Shown here in pieces: positions 44,196 through 51,758 of a DNA stretch of 58,969 nucleotides. The notes below the pieces were generated by a model that did not search any database, had not been told where the DNA came from, and saw only the letters and a program-made list of their open reading frames with translations. Both the position numbers and the translations under genes were made by a program. Location of the stretch: NCBI RefSeq assembly GCF_000020665.1, contig NC_011071.1:4515001-4573969 (forward strand). Reading direction: 5' to 3'. The stretch comes from Stenotrophomonas maltophilia R551-3. GTDB lineage: Bacteria; Pseudomonadota; Gammaproteobacteria; Xanthomonadales; Xanthomonadaceae. How positions within the stretch are numbered: position 1 is the first letter of the stretch; each line of letters starts with the position of its first letter.

Positions 44196-45005
44196 ATGTC
44201 GCATCCTGTCCCTCCACCACTTCCCAGCGAACACCCGGTACCCGCCGGGCCCAACGTCGAACAACTCAAGCGCGATGTGCTGCCGGTCCTGTTCGCCGGG
44301 CGCATCGACATCGGTCGCTATGGCCCGGCCGAACTGGCCAGCGCCAGTGCGGAGCCCGCATGGCAGGACGGTAGTGCCAACGCGTTGGCCAAGGCGCTGG
44401 CCGAACTGGTCAACCGCCTTTCCGAGCATGACCCCAATGCACTGCTGGAACGCGCTGGCTGGTGGGACCGGTTCACCGGTGCCGACATCGAGCAGCGCCT
44501 GCGTCGACGCATCGCGCTGGGGGGAAACGGTGACGTGCTGGCCGAGATCGAGCGCCAGGCGATCGCGGTGCGCGGCAGCGTCGATCGGTTGAACGCACAG
44601 CTGGAGCTGCATGACGTGCAGGGCGCCCACTTGCAGATCTACATCGATGCGGGCGTGCAGTTCCTGCAGGAACTGCCTCCGGGCAGTGGTGCCAGTGACG
44701 ATCCGATGGTGCTGGATCGACCGGTGGAACGCCTGCAGCGCCGCATCGCCAACCTGACCGCGCTGCTGGCCAGCCATTCGATGAGCCGGATCCAGGTGCA
44801 GCTGGCGCGCAACCACGCCATCGAACTGCTGGACCGCTACAGCGAGACGGTGCAGATCCTGCTGCCGATCTGGCGCCAGACCATCCTCGCCCTGCACAAC
44901 AACGACAACGCCAGCCCGCAGATGGTCGCCCGCGCCTCGCAGGCACAGGACCAGTTGAAACAGGCCCTGCAGCAGCTGCTGCGCACTTCCGGAGAACCGG
45001 CATGA
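44196..45005 (+). CDS. Helical protein of unknown function (first gene of a pair)
   Basis: The 269-aa protein is almost entirely helical after a proline-rich N-terminus. Recognisable stretches are VEQLKRDVLPVLFAGRIDIG, RAGWWDRFTGADIEQRLRRR and ASHSMSRIQVQLARNHAIELLDRY. The general pattern (a helical body with a conserved asparagine/histidine stretch near the end) recalls TelA/KlaA-type tellurite-resistance proteins, but this is weak. It overlaps the following membrane-protein gene by 4 nt (ATGA), so the two products probably work together. I do not assign a function. Confidence 0.7.
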   Translation: MSHPVPPPLPSEHPVPAGPNVEQLKRDVLPVLFAGRIDIGRYGPAELASASAEPAWQDGSANALAKALAELVNRLSEHDPNALLERAGWWDRFTGADIEQRLRRRIALGGNGDVLAEIERQAIAVRGSVDRLNAQLELHDVQGAHLQIYIDAGVQFLQELPPGSGASDDPMVLDRPVERLQRRIANLTALLASHSMSRIQVQLARNHAIELLDRYSETVQILLPIWRQTILALHNNDNASPQMVARASQAQDQLKQALQQLLRTSGEPA

Positions 45006-45880
45006 TCACGTCCCGGCCCGACCCACTGAGGGTACCGGCGGAACTGCAGCCGCGGGTCGAAGCCGTTCCCGGACTGCGCGCGCTGTATCGCCGGGGTTCG
45101 TTCGCACGCACCCTGGGTCTGGCGTGTCTGGCGGTGCTGCCGGCCACTGCGCTGCTGTCCATGATATTCCTGCAGGGGCTGACTGGCAGTCCGCCCTCGG
45201 CACACGTGCCGGCCGGCTACGGTACTGATCCCGGCACGTCTGCCATGCTGCTGCTTGCCAGCCTGATCCTCTTTGGCGGGTTGCTGTTCTGGATGGGATT
45301 CGGCCTGCGCAGGGTGCTGCTCAACCGCGGCGTACGCCACTTCACCTTCTCGTTCGTGATTGGTGGCTCGTTGCTGGTCGGCTTGCTGTTCGGCAACGGA
45401 ATCGTCAGTCCCGACTTCAGCCGGGCTGACGCCGGCGATGGCACGAAGCTCGACAGCAGCCAGCTCGGCAAGCTCATCGACAGCCCGGGTTTCACGACGC
45501 TCAGCCCGCAATGGCAGGGCTACCTGCAGGCGCAGCGCTCGCTGGCAAGACCCAGCATCCCCTTGAACGATATCGGCCAGGCCATCGCCCGCGGCGAGGA
45601 CATCGGTATCACGGTGCCTGATGTCATCCGTGCGCGCTTTGAAGCCAAAGCCAAGGTCCCCTATTCGGTGCGCAGCCAAGCGTGGCTGCGTGACCATTGG
45701 CTGCGCATGGGCGCGCTGCACTTCATCGGCACAGCGATCGCCTGGTCACTGCTGCTGCTGGTCATCGCTGGCATCGGCCTGACCACCTTGGGCTATCACG
45801 TGCGCGGCCGGGCCCGGGTGATCAACGGCCTGCTGCAGCAGTTGCAGGCGCCGCCCCCGCAGGCCGGCGCACAACCCTGA
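45002..45880 (+). CDS. Membrane protein of unknown function (second gene of a pair)
   Basis: The 292-aa protein has about four membrane helices (near 37-57, 79-99, 116-131 and 243-263). A soluble loop of about 110 residues lies between the third and fourth (KLDSSQLGKLIDSPGFTTLS, PLNDIGQAIARGEDIG). The C-terminal tail is Pro/Gln-rich. No family is recognised. It is translationally coupled to the preceding helical protein. A hairpin-forming GC-rich stretch follows the stop, before the convergent rlmI gene. Confidence 0.7.
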   Translation: MITSRPDPLRVPAELQPRVEAVPGLRALYRRGSFARTLGLACLAVLPATALLSMIFLQGLTGSPPSAHVPAGYGTDPGTSAMLLLASLILFGGLLFWMGFGLRRVLLNRGVRHFTFSFVIGGSLLVGLLFGNGIVSPDFSRADAGDGTKLDSSQLGKLIDSPGFTTLSPQWQGYLQAQRSLARPSIPLNDIGQAIARGEDIGITVPDVIRARFEAKAKVPYSVRSQAWLRDHWLRMGALHFIGTAIAWSLLLLVIAGIGLTTLGYHVRGRARVINGLLQQLQAPPPQAGAQP

Positions 45881-45920
45881 GGTGTTACCGGCCGGCGACC
45901 GGCAACACACCTGCCATGGA

Positions 45921-47090
45921 TCAGTCCACCACGCGGCAGAACACGGCCTTCAGGTAACGCGATTCCTGCACGTGGGCCATGAACGGATGATCCGGACCGG
46001 CGCCGGCCACCTTCAGGATCTGGATCGTGCGGCCGGAGAAATAGGCCGCGCGGCGCAACATGTCGAGGAACTGGTCCTCGGCCACCAGGCCGGTGCAGGA
46101 GAACGTGGCGAACAGGCCACCGGGCTTGACCACGCCCAGCGCCAGCTTGTTCATGTCCAGGTACTTCTTCAGCGCGGTGATCACCTGGTCGCGGTCGCGG
46201 GTCATCTTCGCCGGGTCCAGGATCACCACGTCGTACTGTTCGCCGCGGTTGGCGGCATCGCGCAGCCACGGGAAGATGTCGGACTGGATGAACTTCGGGC
46301 GCACGTTGTTCAGGCGCGAATTGCCCTTGGCGATCTGGATGACATCTTCATCGATGTCGATGCCGACCACGTCCGAGGCGCCACGCGCCGCTGCATACAC
46401 GGCGAAACCGCCGGTGTTGCAGCACAGGTCCAGCACGCTCTTGCCTTCCACCTGCTGGCTCAGCCACTCGCGGTTCTCGCGCTGGTCGGCAAAGAAGCCG
46501 GTCTTGTGCGCACCGGCCGGGTCGGCGCGGAACTTGATGCCGTACTCGGTGATCACCGACGCTTCGGTGGTGGTGTTGCCATGGAAGTCGAAGCTCTCCT
46601 GCTTCTGCACGTGCTCATCGGCGAAGCTGTGGAAACGGCAACCCGGGAACTGCTCGCGCAGCGCTTCGTAGATCCATTCGCGGTGGCGGAACATGCCGGC
46701 GGCGAAGAACTCGACCACCACCAGATCGTTGTATCGGTCCACCACCAGGCCGGACAGGCCATCGCCTTCGCTGTGCACCACGCGCCAGGCGTCGGACACC
46801 GCATCGAGCTTCAGCACCTCACGGCGCAGCGACACGGCCTGGGCGATCTTGCGCGAGAACCAGCCGGCATCCACCGGCACGTTCTGATCGGTTTCGAGGA
46901 TGCGCACGGCGATGCGCGAGTGCCCGTTGTAGAACCCGCGGCCGATGAACTCCCCGTCCACGCCGACCACGTCGACGATGGAACCGGGCTTGGGCCGGAC
47001 GGTCGGCTTCTCGACCAGTTTCTGGAAGATCCACGGGTGGCTGGAACGCCACGCATTCTTGAGGCGGACAATCGGAAGGGGGGTATTCAT
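45921..47090 (-). CDS. rlmI: 23S rRNA (cytosine-C5) methyltransferase, RlmI family
   Basis: The 389-aa protein has an N-terminal PUA domain (IVRLKNAWRSSHPWIFQKLVEK, GEFIGRGFYN) and a Rossmann methyltransferase domain. Motifs are KTGFFADQRENREWL, VLDLCCNTGGFAVYAA, VVGIDIDEDVI and FATFSCTGLV, which carries the catalytic-type cysteine. RlmI methylates C1962 in 23S rRNA with SAM. Oddity: the DPPK motif expected at motif IV reads DPAK (LDPAKMTRD). The length fits RlmI (E. coli 396 aa). RlmO-type specificity is possible but less likely. Confidence 0.85.
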   Translation of the reverse strand: MNTPLPIVRLKNAWRSSHPWIFQKLVEKPTVRPKPGSIVDVVGVDGEFIGRGFYNGHSRIAVRILETDQNVPVDAGWFSRKIAQAVSLRREVLKLDAVSDAWRVVHSEGDGLSGLVVDRYNDLVVVEFFAAGMFRHREWIYEALREQFPGCRFHSFADEHVQKQESFDFHGNTTTEASVITEYGIKFRADPAGAHKTGFFADQRENREWLSQQVEGKSVLDLCCNTGGFAVYAAARGASDVVGIDIDEDVIQIAKGNSRLNNVRPKFIQSDIFPWLRDAANRGEQYDVVILDPAKMTRDRDQVITALKKYLDMNKLALGVVKPGGLFATFSCTGLVAEDQFLDMLRRAAYFSGRTIQILKVAGAGPDHPFMAHVQESRYLKAVFCRVVD

Positions 47091-47113
47091 CCACCTATTG
47101 TAAACCGGGCGCC

Positions 47114-47144
47114 GGGGTCAGATCCCCGCAGGGGCTCTGACCCC
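47114..47144. repeat. GGGGTCAGA hairpin repeat
   Basis: The inverted repeat GGGGTCAGATCCCC / GGGGCTCTGACCCC lies in the 349-nt gap between rlmI and the TerC-family gene. It belongs to the same family as 20532-20572. Confidence 0.75.
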
Positions 47145-47152
47145 GGCCGGCA

Positions 47153-47175
47153 TGCCAACCAAGGTTGGCATCTAC
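47153..47175 (-). repeat. GTAG-headed SMAG-like hairpin
   Basis: On the minus strand a GTAGA head is followed by stem TGCCAACC / GGTTGGCA. It is a single copy, directly next to the GGGGTCAGA hairpin repeat. Confidence 0.65.
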
Positions 47176-47235
47176 CAGAGCGGGGACCCCGGCCACCGGG
47201 CATTTGACGGCAGCCCGGCCAGGCCGCAGAATCGG

Positions 47236-47365
47236 CGCCAGAAGGGGAGTAGCTCCCAGACGTTGTCGCCGTCATTTCGAGCCCGCAGGCTCCGGTGCAA
47301 CGGCAGTTCCAGCCGACTGGAACTGCGAGCGAGACCTTCGCCGTACTGGCGAAGCTCTGTCCCTG
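47236..47365 (+). ncRNA. yybP-ykoY (manganese) riboswitch upstream of terC-family gene
   Basis: The leader carries both conserved pieces of this riboswitch class: GGGGAGTAGC at 47244-47253 and GCGAGACCTTC region at 47329-47339. A 10-bp stem GCAGTTCCAG / CTGGAACTGC lies at 47303-47326. A second stem, CTTCGCC / GGCGAAG, follows the second motif (47336-47354). yybP-ykoY RNAs sense Mn2+ and often control TerC/Alx-type and MntP-type genes, and a TerC-family gene begins 75 nt downstream. Boundaries are approximate. Confidence 0.8.
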
Positions 47366-47439
47366 GATCCCCCTCCCGATCCTCCGTTGCAGATCCTCGC
47401 CGTCCGGCCTGGCATTCATTTTTCCAACGGACATTCCCA

Positions 47440-48402
47440 ATGCAGACGATCGGTAACGTGTGGTTGTGGGGCGGCTTCGGAGCAGTGGTGATCATCGCCC
47501 TGCTGGTCGACCTCGTGTTGATGCGCCATGGTGGACCGCACAAGGTCACCTTCAAGGAGGCCCTCTGGTGGTCCATCGGCTGGGTCGCGCTGGCCCTGCT
47601 GTTCAACGCCGGCCTCTGGTACTACCTCAATGAGACCGCCGGCCAGGTCGTGGCCAACAAGGTCGGGCTCGAGTTCCTGACCGGTTACCTGGTCGAGAAG
47701 GCGCTGGCGGTCGACAACATCTTTGTCTTCCTGATGATCATGAGCTACTTCGCGGTGCCGGAGGAGCAGCGCCAGAAGGTGCTGATCATCGGCATCCTGG
47801 GCGCGATCGTGCTGCGTACGGTCATGATCTTCGCCGGCAGCGTGCTGATCACCCAGTTCCATTGGCTGCTCTACGTGTTCGGTGCCTTCCTGCTGTTCAC
47901 TGGCTGGAAGATGTGGTTCGCCGCCGGCCAGGAACCGGACCTGGAGGCCAACCCCGCCCTGCGCTGGATGCGCAAGCACCTGCGCCTGCTGCCGGATTAC
48001 GCCGGCAACGCGATGAGCGTGAAGCGCGACGGCGTGCGTTGGTTCACCCCGCTGTTCGCGGTGCTGATCCTGATCGCGGTGACCGACGTGATCTTCGCCG
48101 TGGACAGCATCCCGGCGATCTTCGCCATCACCACCGACCCGTTCATCGTGCTCACCTCCAACGTGTTCGCGGTGCTGGGCCTGCGTGCGATGTTCTTCCT
48201 GCTGGCCGGCATGGCCGACCGCTTCCACCTGCTGCCGTACGGTCTGGCACTGGTGCTGGGCTTCATCGGCATCAAGATGATGATCATCGACCTGTTCAAG
48301 ATCCCGACCCCGGTGTCGCTGGGCGTGGTGGCGGTGATCATCGCCGCGACCGTGGTGCTGAGCCTGAAGTACCCGCCGAAGGAAGGCTCCGGCCACGCCT
48401 GA
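47440..48402 (+). CDS. TerC/Alx-family integral membrane protein
   Basis: The 320-aa protein has eight to nine membrane helices and the family's paired acidic motifs VEKALAVDNIFVFLMIM and VTDVIFAVDSIPAIFAIT. Members export or handle metal ions; Alx is linked to Mn2+ export in E. coli. The ATG at 47440 (MQTIGNVWLWGG) is chosen because the upstream open frame runs through the riboswitch and has no coding character. The manganese riboswitch leader strongly suggests a role in Mn2+ balance. A strong hairpin follows the stop. Confidence 0.92.
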   Translation: MQTIGNVWLWGGFGAVVIIALLVDLVLMRHGGPHKVTFKEALWWSIGWVALALLFNAGLWYYLNETAGQVVANKVGLEFLTGYLVEKALAVDNIFVFLMIMSYFAVPEEQRQKVLIIGILGAIVLRTVMIFAGSVLITQFHWLLYVFGAFLLFTGWKMWFAAGQEPDLEANPALRWMRKHLRLLPDYAGNAMSVKRDGVRWFTPLFAVLILIAVTDVIFAVDSIPAIFAITTDPFIVLTSNVFAVLGLRAMFFLLAGMADRFHLLPYGLALVLGFIGIKMMIIDLFKIPTPVSLGVVAVIIAATVVLSLKYPPKEGSGHA

Positions 48403-48410
48403 TCACGGCC

Positions 48411-48435
48411 GGCCGGCGGGATTGTCCCGCCGGCC
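48411..48435 (+). terminator. Hairpin after the terC-family gene, terminator candidate
   Basis: A perfect 11-bp stem (GGCCGGCGGGA / TCCCGCCGGCC) with a 3-nt loop begins 8 nt after the stop codon. There is no T-run, so it may stabilise the 3' end rather than terminate by itself. Confidence 0.5.
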
Positions 48436-48496
48436 GCACCCCACTCTCCCGCCGCGGTGGCCTTGGTTTCGCGCCAGTCACCGCCATTGCTGAGGT

Positions 48497-49267
48497 ATGA
48501 ACAGCAACGCGCCCCTGCCCGCTGGCGACGCGCCAGCCCCCCGCAATGACCGCATGCGTATCCTGCGGGCGTTCAACGTCAGCCTGGCCGCGGTGCTGGT
48601 ACTGATCGCCGTGTTCGCGCTGCAGGGCACGTTCGACTGGCGGCCATGGGCGGTTGCGCCACTGGAAGCGAAGGGCCTGCTTGGCCTGATCGGCGGCCCG
48701 CTGCTGCATGCCTCGGTCGAGCACATCGCCGCCAACAGCATCGCCATCCTGATCCTCGGCACCCTGGCCGGCAGCGTCTATCCCAAGGCCACCCTGCGCG
48801 CACTGCCGCTGTTGTGGCTGGGCTCGGGGATCGGCGCGTGGATGCTCGGCAATCCGGGCAGCGTGCACCTGGGTGCCAGCGGCGTGACCCATGGCCTGAT
48901 GTTCCTGCTGGCCAGCCTCGGCCTGCTGCGCCGCGACCGTGCGGCAATCGCCACTGGACTGATCGGCATGCTGTTCTATGGCGGCATGCTGATGACCATC
49001 CTGCCGCACGCCGATGGCGTCTCCTGGCAGTCGCACATGGGCGGCGCCTTCGCTGGCATCATCGCTGCGCTGCTGTTCCGCAACGCCGATCCGCTGCAGC
49101 CCCGCCAGCGCTACAGCTGGGAAGACGAAGAGGACACGGTCGAGCCGCTGGCCGACGACGAGCTGGAACTGCCGTCGCCGCAACGCGTGCCGGTGCTGTG
49201 GCAGCCGCGAGAGGGCCAGGACTACGTGGTGATCCCGTTCCGCCGGCCGGACGAGCCGCGCGGTTGA
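48497..49267 (+). CDS. Rhomboid-family intramembrane serine protease
   Basis: The 256-aa protein has about six membrane helices. The catalytic serine S128 sits in HLGASGVTHG and the partner histidine H180 in SHMGGAFAG. The HxxxxHxxxN oxyanion motif (H71, H76, N80) is also present. Rhomboids cut transmembrane substrates within the membrane. The C-terminal tail (about 200-256) is acidic and soluble (SWEDEEDTVEPLADDELEL). A SMAG pair follows. Confidence 0.9.
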   Translation: MNSNAPLPAGDAPAPRNDRMRILRAFNVSLAAVLVLIAVFALQGTFDWRPWAVAPLEAKGLLGLIGGPLLHASVEHIAANSIAILILGTLAGSVYPKATLRALPLLWLGSGIGAWMLGNPGSVHLGASGVTHGLMFLLASLGLLRRDRAAIATGLIGMLFYGGMLMTILPHADGVSWQSHMGGAFAGIIAALLFRNADPLQPRQRYSWEDEEDTVEPLADDELELPSPQRVPVLWQPREGQDYVVIPFRRPDEPRG

Positions 49268-49277
49268 TCTGGTGGAC

Positions 49278-49342
49278 CCGCCGGGCATGGCCCGGCGCTA
49301 CCGTTTGTGGATCTCTCGGGTAGCGCCGGGCCATGCCCGGCG
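49278..49342. repeat. SMAG/REP palindrome pair (GTAG-headed, inverted)
   Basis: A minus-oriented copy (49278-49301) faces a plus-oriented GTAG copy (49320-49342). The stem sequence is the same as the pair at 20044-20101. It lies between the rhomboid gene and the convergent glycerophosphodiesterase gene. Confidence 0.85.
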
Positions 49343-49353
49343 TCATTGACGGG

Positions 49354-50469
49354 TCAGTCCGTCGCGTTGCCCGCCGCGCCCATCCCATCCACCGCCTGCC
49401 GGCCCAGTGCCGGGTCGTCGGTGAAGAAGGCATCGATGCCGGTGGCCAGATAGGCGCGCATCTCGGCAACCGACCCCTCTGCATTGCGCGCCTTGTCGGC
49501 GCCCTTGCGCAGGTTGCTGGCCTGAAAATGGTTCTCCGGGCGGAAGGTATACGGAATCACCATCAGGCCCACTGCATGTGCGTCCTGTACCAGCGTGGTC
49601 GGTGTCCCCAGTGCGCCCTTGGCGTCCAGCGGAATGATCGAGCGCAGCTCCGGGCCGATGCTGTCGGCGTAGCTGGCGATGTCCTTCAGTCCAGCCGGCG
49701 TCATCATCTGCGCGTAGGTCAGCTTGCCACCGGCCTTGGCGACGTCGGCCGGCTGGGTATCGCCCTTCCACAGCAGCTGCAGCAGGCGGATGTTGCTGCC
49801 GCGCGGGATCTTGCCGCGCAGGTAGCGCAGGTTGGCGGTCTCGAACGACTGGATGGTGACCGGGCCAACGTTGGTATAGGCATTGCCGCGCAGGGCGGCC
49901 AGCAGCTTGTCTTCCATCGGCAGGCCGACCGACTGGAAGTAGGTCGGGTGCTTGATTTCCGGCACCAGGCCGATGCCGCAGTTGGCACGACCGGCCTGCT
50001 GCACCAGGAAGGCCAGGATCTCGTCTAGGCTGGCGATGCGGAACTGGCCGTCGTAAGCGGTGCTGCGCAGTTCCGGCAGGCGCTCGCGCGCGTAGAGTGT
50101 CTTCAGCTCGGCCAGGGTGAAGTCTTCGGTGAACCAGCCCTCGACCTTCTGCCCGTCGATGACCTTGCTGGTCCGGCGGCTGGCAAATTCCGGATGCGAG
50201 GCGACATCGGTGGTGCCGCTGATCTCGTTCTCGTGGCGGGCCACCATCACCCCGTCCTTGGTCATCACCAGGTCCGGTTCGATGTAGTCGGCGCCGTCGG
50301 CGATGGCCTGCGCATAGGCGGCCAGGGTGTGCTCGGGCAGCAGCGCGCTTGCGCCGCGATGGCCATAGACCGACACCTTGTGCGCGGCCGGGGTGGAGGA
50401 TTCAGCACTCATGGCCACCGATGGTGCCACGGCCAGCGACAACAGCAACGCACAACCCCACGACTTCAC
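49354..50469 (-). CDS. Periplasmic glycerophosphodiester phosphodiesterase (GDPD)
   Basis: The 371-aa protein has a Sec signal (WGCALLLSLAVAPSVAMSA) and a GDPD catalytic domain: YGHRGASALLPEHTLAAY, YIEPDLVMTKDGVMVARHE and VPEIKHPTYF, with FFTDDP near the end. It splits glycerophosphodiesters into glycerol-3-phosphate and an alcohol, as GlpQ does. The GTG at 50469 (VKSWGC) is chosen because GGGGAAG lies about 6 nt upstream; the longer frame continues through a region without signal-peptide character. Confidence 0.9.
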   Translation of the reverse strand: MKSWGCALLLSLAVAPSVAMSAESSTPAAHKVSVYGHRGASALLPEHTLAAYAQAIADGADYIEPDLVMTKDGVMVARHENEISGTTDVASHPEFASRRTSKVIDGQKVEGWFTEDFTLAELKTLYARERLPELRSTAYDGQFRIASLDEILAFLVQQAGRANCGIGLVPEIKHPTYFQSVGLPMEDKLLAALRGNAYTNVGPVTIQSFETANLRYLRGKIPRGSNIRLLQLLWKGDTQPADVAKAGGKLTYAQMMTPAGLKDIASYADSIGPELRSIIPLDAKGALGTPTTLVQDAHAVGLMVIPYTFRPENHFQASNLRKGADKARNAEGSVAEMRAYLATGIDAFFTDDPALGRQAVDGMGAAGNATD

Positions 50470-50589
50470 TGCGACTTCCCCAAGCGGTATGTGATGGGCG
50501 TCAGTATGCGGCGGGAATGTGACAGGTTGGGGGAAGCGGGCGTGGCGGCCAGGCTTCACGGCTGGCCGCGTTTCGCATCCATCCAATTC

Positions 50590-50608
50590 TTCAATCTTTC
50601 TGATTGAA
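50590..50608. promoter_or_regulatory. AT-rich inverted repeat upstream of the beta-protein gene
   Basis: TTCAATC (50590-50596) and GATTGAA (50602-50608) are separated by 5 nt, in the 200-nt divergent gap between the GDPD gene and the beta-protein gene. It could be a regulator-binding site for either. A hairpin follows at 50641-50656. Confidence 0.4.
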
Positions 50609-50640
50609 TCGCCAAGATCATCCGCCATAGCCTCGATTCA

Positions 50641-50656
50641 CCAACACCGATGTTGG
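50641..50656 (+). promoter_or_regulatory. Leader hairpin just before the beta-protein ribosome site
   Basis: CCAACA / TGTTGG with a 4-nt loop is followed after 1 nt by the GGAGGAG Shine-Dalgarno (50658-50664). The hairpin could tune access to the ribosome site. Confidence 0.4.
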
Positions 50657-50669
50657 CGGAGGAGTGTTC

Positions 50670-51758
50670 ATGCAGAAGTCGATATATGTGCCGATTCTGA
50701 AATGGCGACAAGGTGAGTACCTCGCGGTAGGTCGCACAAGCGAGACCATCAAGGACTGGATGTATCCCCTGTTCGAGATTCCCGTCGAGCAGTGGGATTT
50801 CGAAAACGAGATGCCCGCCAAGTCCCTCGACGATCATCTGAAGAACGTTGGCAAGCGCCTGGCGACCAACTGGAAGAAACGCCCTTGCCTGTTCGATTCG
50901 CCGTATCTTGGCGGAGACGACACCGTAGCAAACGGTGACCATCACCTCACACACATATTCGACCTTGCCCGATCGGCCGGCTGCCAGGTCATTCCGGTCA
51001 CAGGCATCGGTAGGCATCTGCAGTATCAGCAGGCGGTTGCCAGCATCGTCGCCCAGGATGGCCGGGGCTGCGGCCTGCGTCTGCTGCCCGACGACGTTGA
51101 GGGAGATCCTGCTGCAAGGATCGACGGTTTGTTGCGCCTGCTCAGCGTGACCCCCGACCAGGTCGACCTCGTACTGGATAGCAGCAGCGATGTCGCAGCG
51201 GCCCCTGCGCTGCAGGCGGGTCTCTGGCAGACATGGATCGCGGCAGTGCCGCACGCTGGCCAATGGAGGTCGTTCACCGTGGCCGGCGGCAGTTTCCCAT
51301 CCAGCCTGAGCCCTTCAGCGAACTATCGGCCCCATGGTGATGTTCCCCGCCGGGAATGGCGCGCGTACACCCGGCTGGTCGCCGCTGGGCAACAGCCTTG
51401 GTTCGGTGACTACGGATGTGCGTCGCCGCAGACCGAGATGATGGACCCGCGGCTCTTTGATCCAAACGCCAAGATCAAGTACACGATCGATGATCATTGG
51501 AGGGTGGTCGTTGGAACCCAGGTCAAGCGCAACGGCCGCGACCAGTATCGCGACCTGTGCAGGCATCTGGTCACCGACGTCCCGGTGGTCTTCATGGGAC
51601 GCGGTTATAGCACGGGTGATGCCTACATCGAGGATTGCGCCACCAGCGCGGCCAGTACCGGCGGCAGCTCGACCTGGCCGACGGTGGCCACCAGCCATCA
51701 CCTGACTAAAGTTGTTCGCGACCTCGCCAGGCTGTACGGCGCTTCAACTGTTCCCTGA
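50670..51758 (+). CDS. Beta-family protein (T4 beta-like, PF14350 type)
   Basis: The 362-aa soluble protein begins MQKSIYVPILKWRQGEYLAV and contains MYPLFEIPVEQW, HLTHIFDLARSAGCQVIPVTGIG, REWRAYTRLVAAGQQPWFGDYGC and YTIDDHWRVVVGTQVKRNGRDQY. These match the beta-protein family found in phages and bacterial accessory islands, whose function is unknown. The ATG at 50670 has an excellent GGAGGAG ribosome site 5 nt upstream. Base composition is less GC-rich than the surrounding housekeeping genes. Its last 53 nt overlap, on the opposite strand, the end of the sce7726-like gene. Such pairs recur elsewhere (sce7725/sce7726-type), which suggests joint function. Confidence 0.75.
   Translation: MQKSIYVPILKWRQGEYLAVGRTSETIKDWMYPLFEIPVEQWDFENEMPAKSLDDHLKNVGKRLATNWKKRPCLFDSPYLGGDDTVANGDHHLTHIFDLARSAGCQVIPVTGIGRHLQYQQAVASIVAQDGRGCGLRLLPDDVEGDPAARIDGLLRLLSVTPDQVDLVLDSSSDVAAAPALQAGLWQTWIAAVPHAGQWRSFTVAGGSFPSSLSPSANYRPHGDVPRREWRAYTRLVAAGQQPWFGDYGCASPQTEMMDPRLFDPNAKIKYTIDDHWRVVVGTQVKRNGRDQYRDLCRHLVTDVPVVFMGRGYSTGDAYIEDCATSAASTGGSSTWPTVATSHHLTKVVRDLARLYGASTVP

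Noticed and set aside
44196..45005. Tellurite-resistance (TelA) assignment
   Set aside because: Only a loose helical resemblance; the length is about 100 residues short and no diagnostic motif was found, so no name is given.
47152..47439. N-terminal extension of the TerC-family gene
   Set aside because: The extra 96 codons translate the riboswitch leader; family members start at the residue encoded at 47440.
50641..50656. Idea that the leader hairpin is a SMAG copy
   Set aside because: It has no GTAG head and only a 6-bp stem, unlike the other elements.
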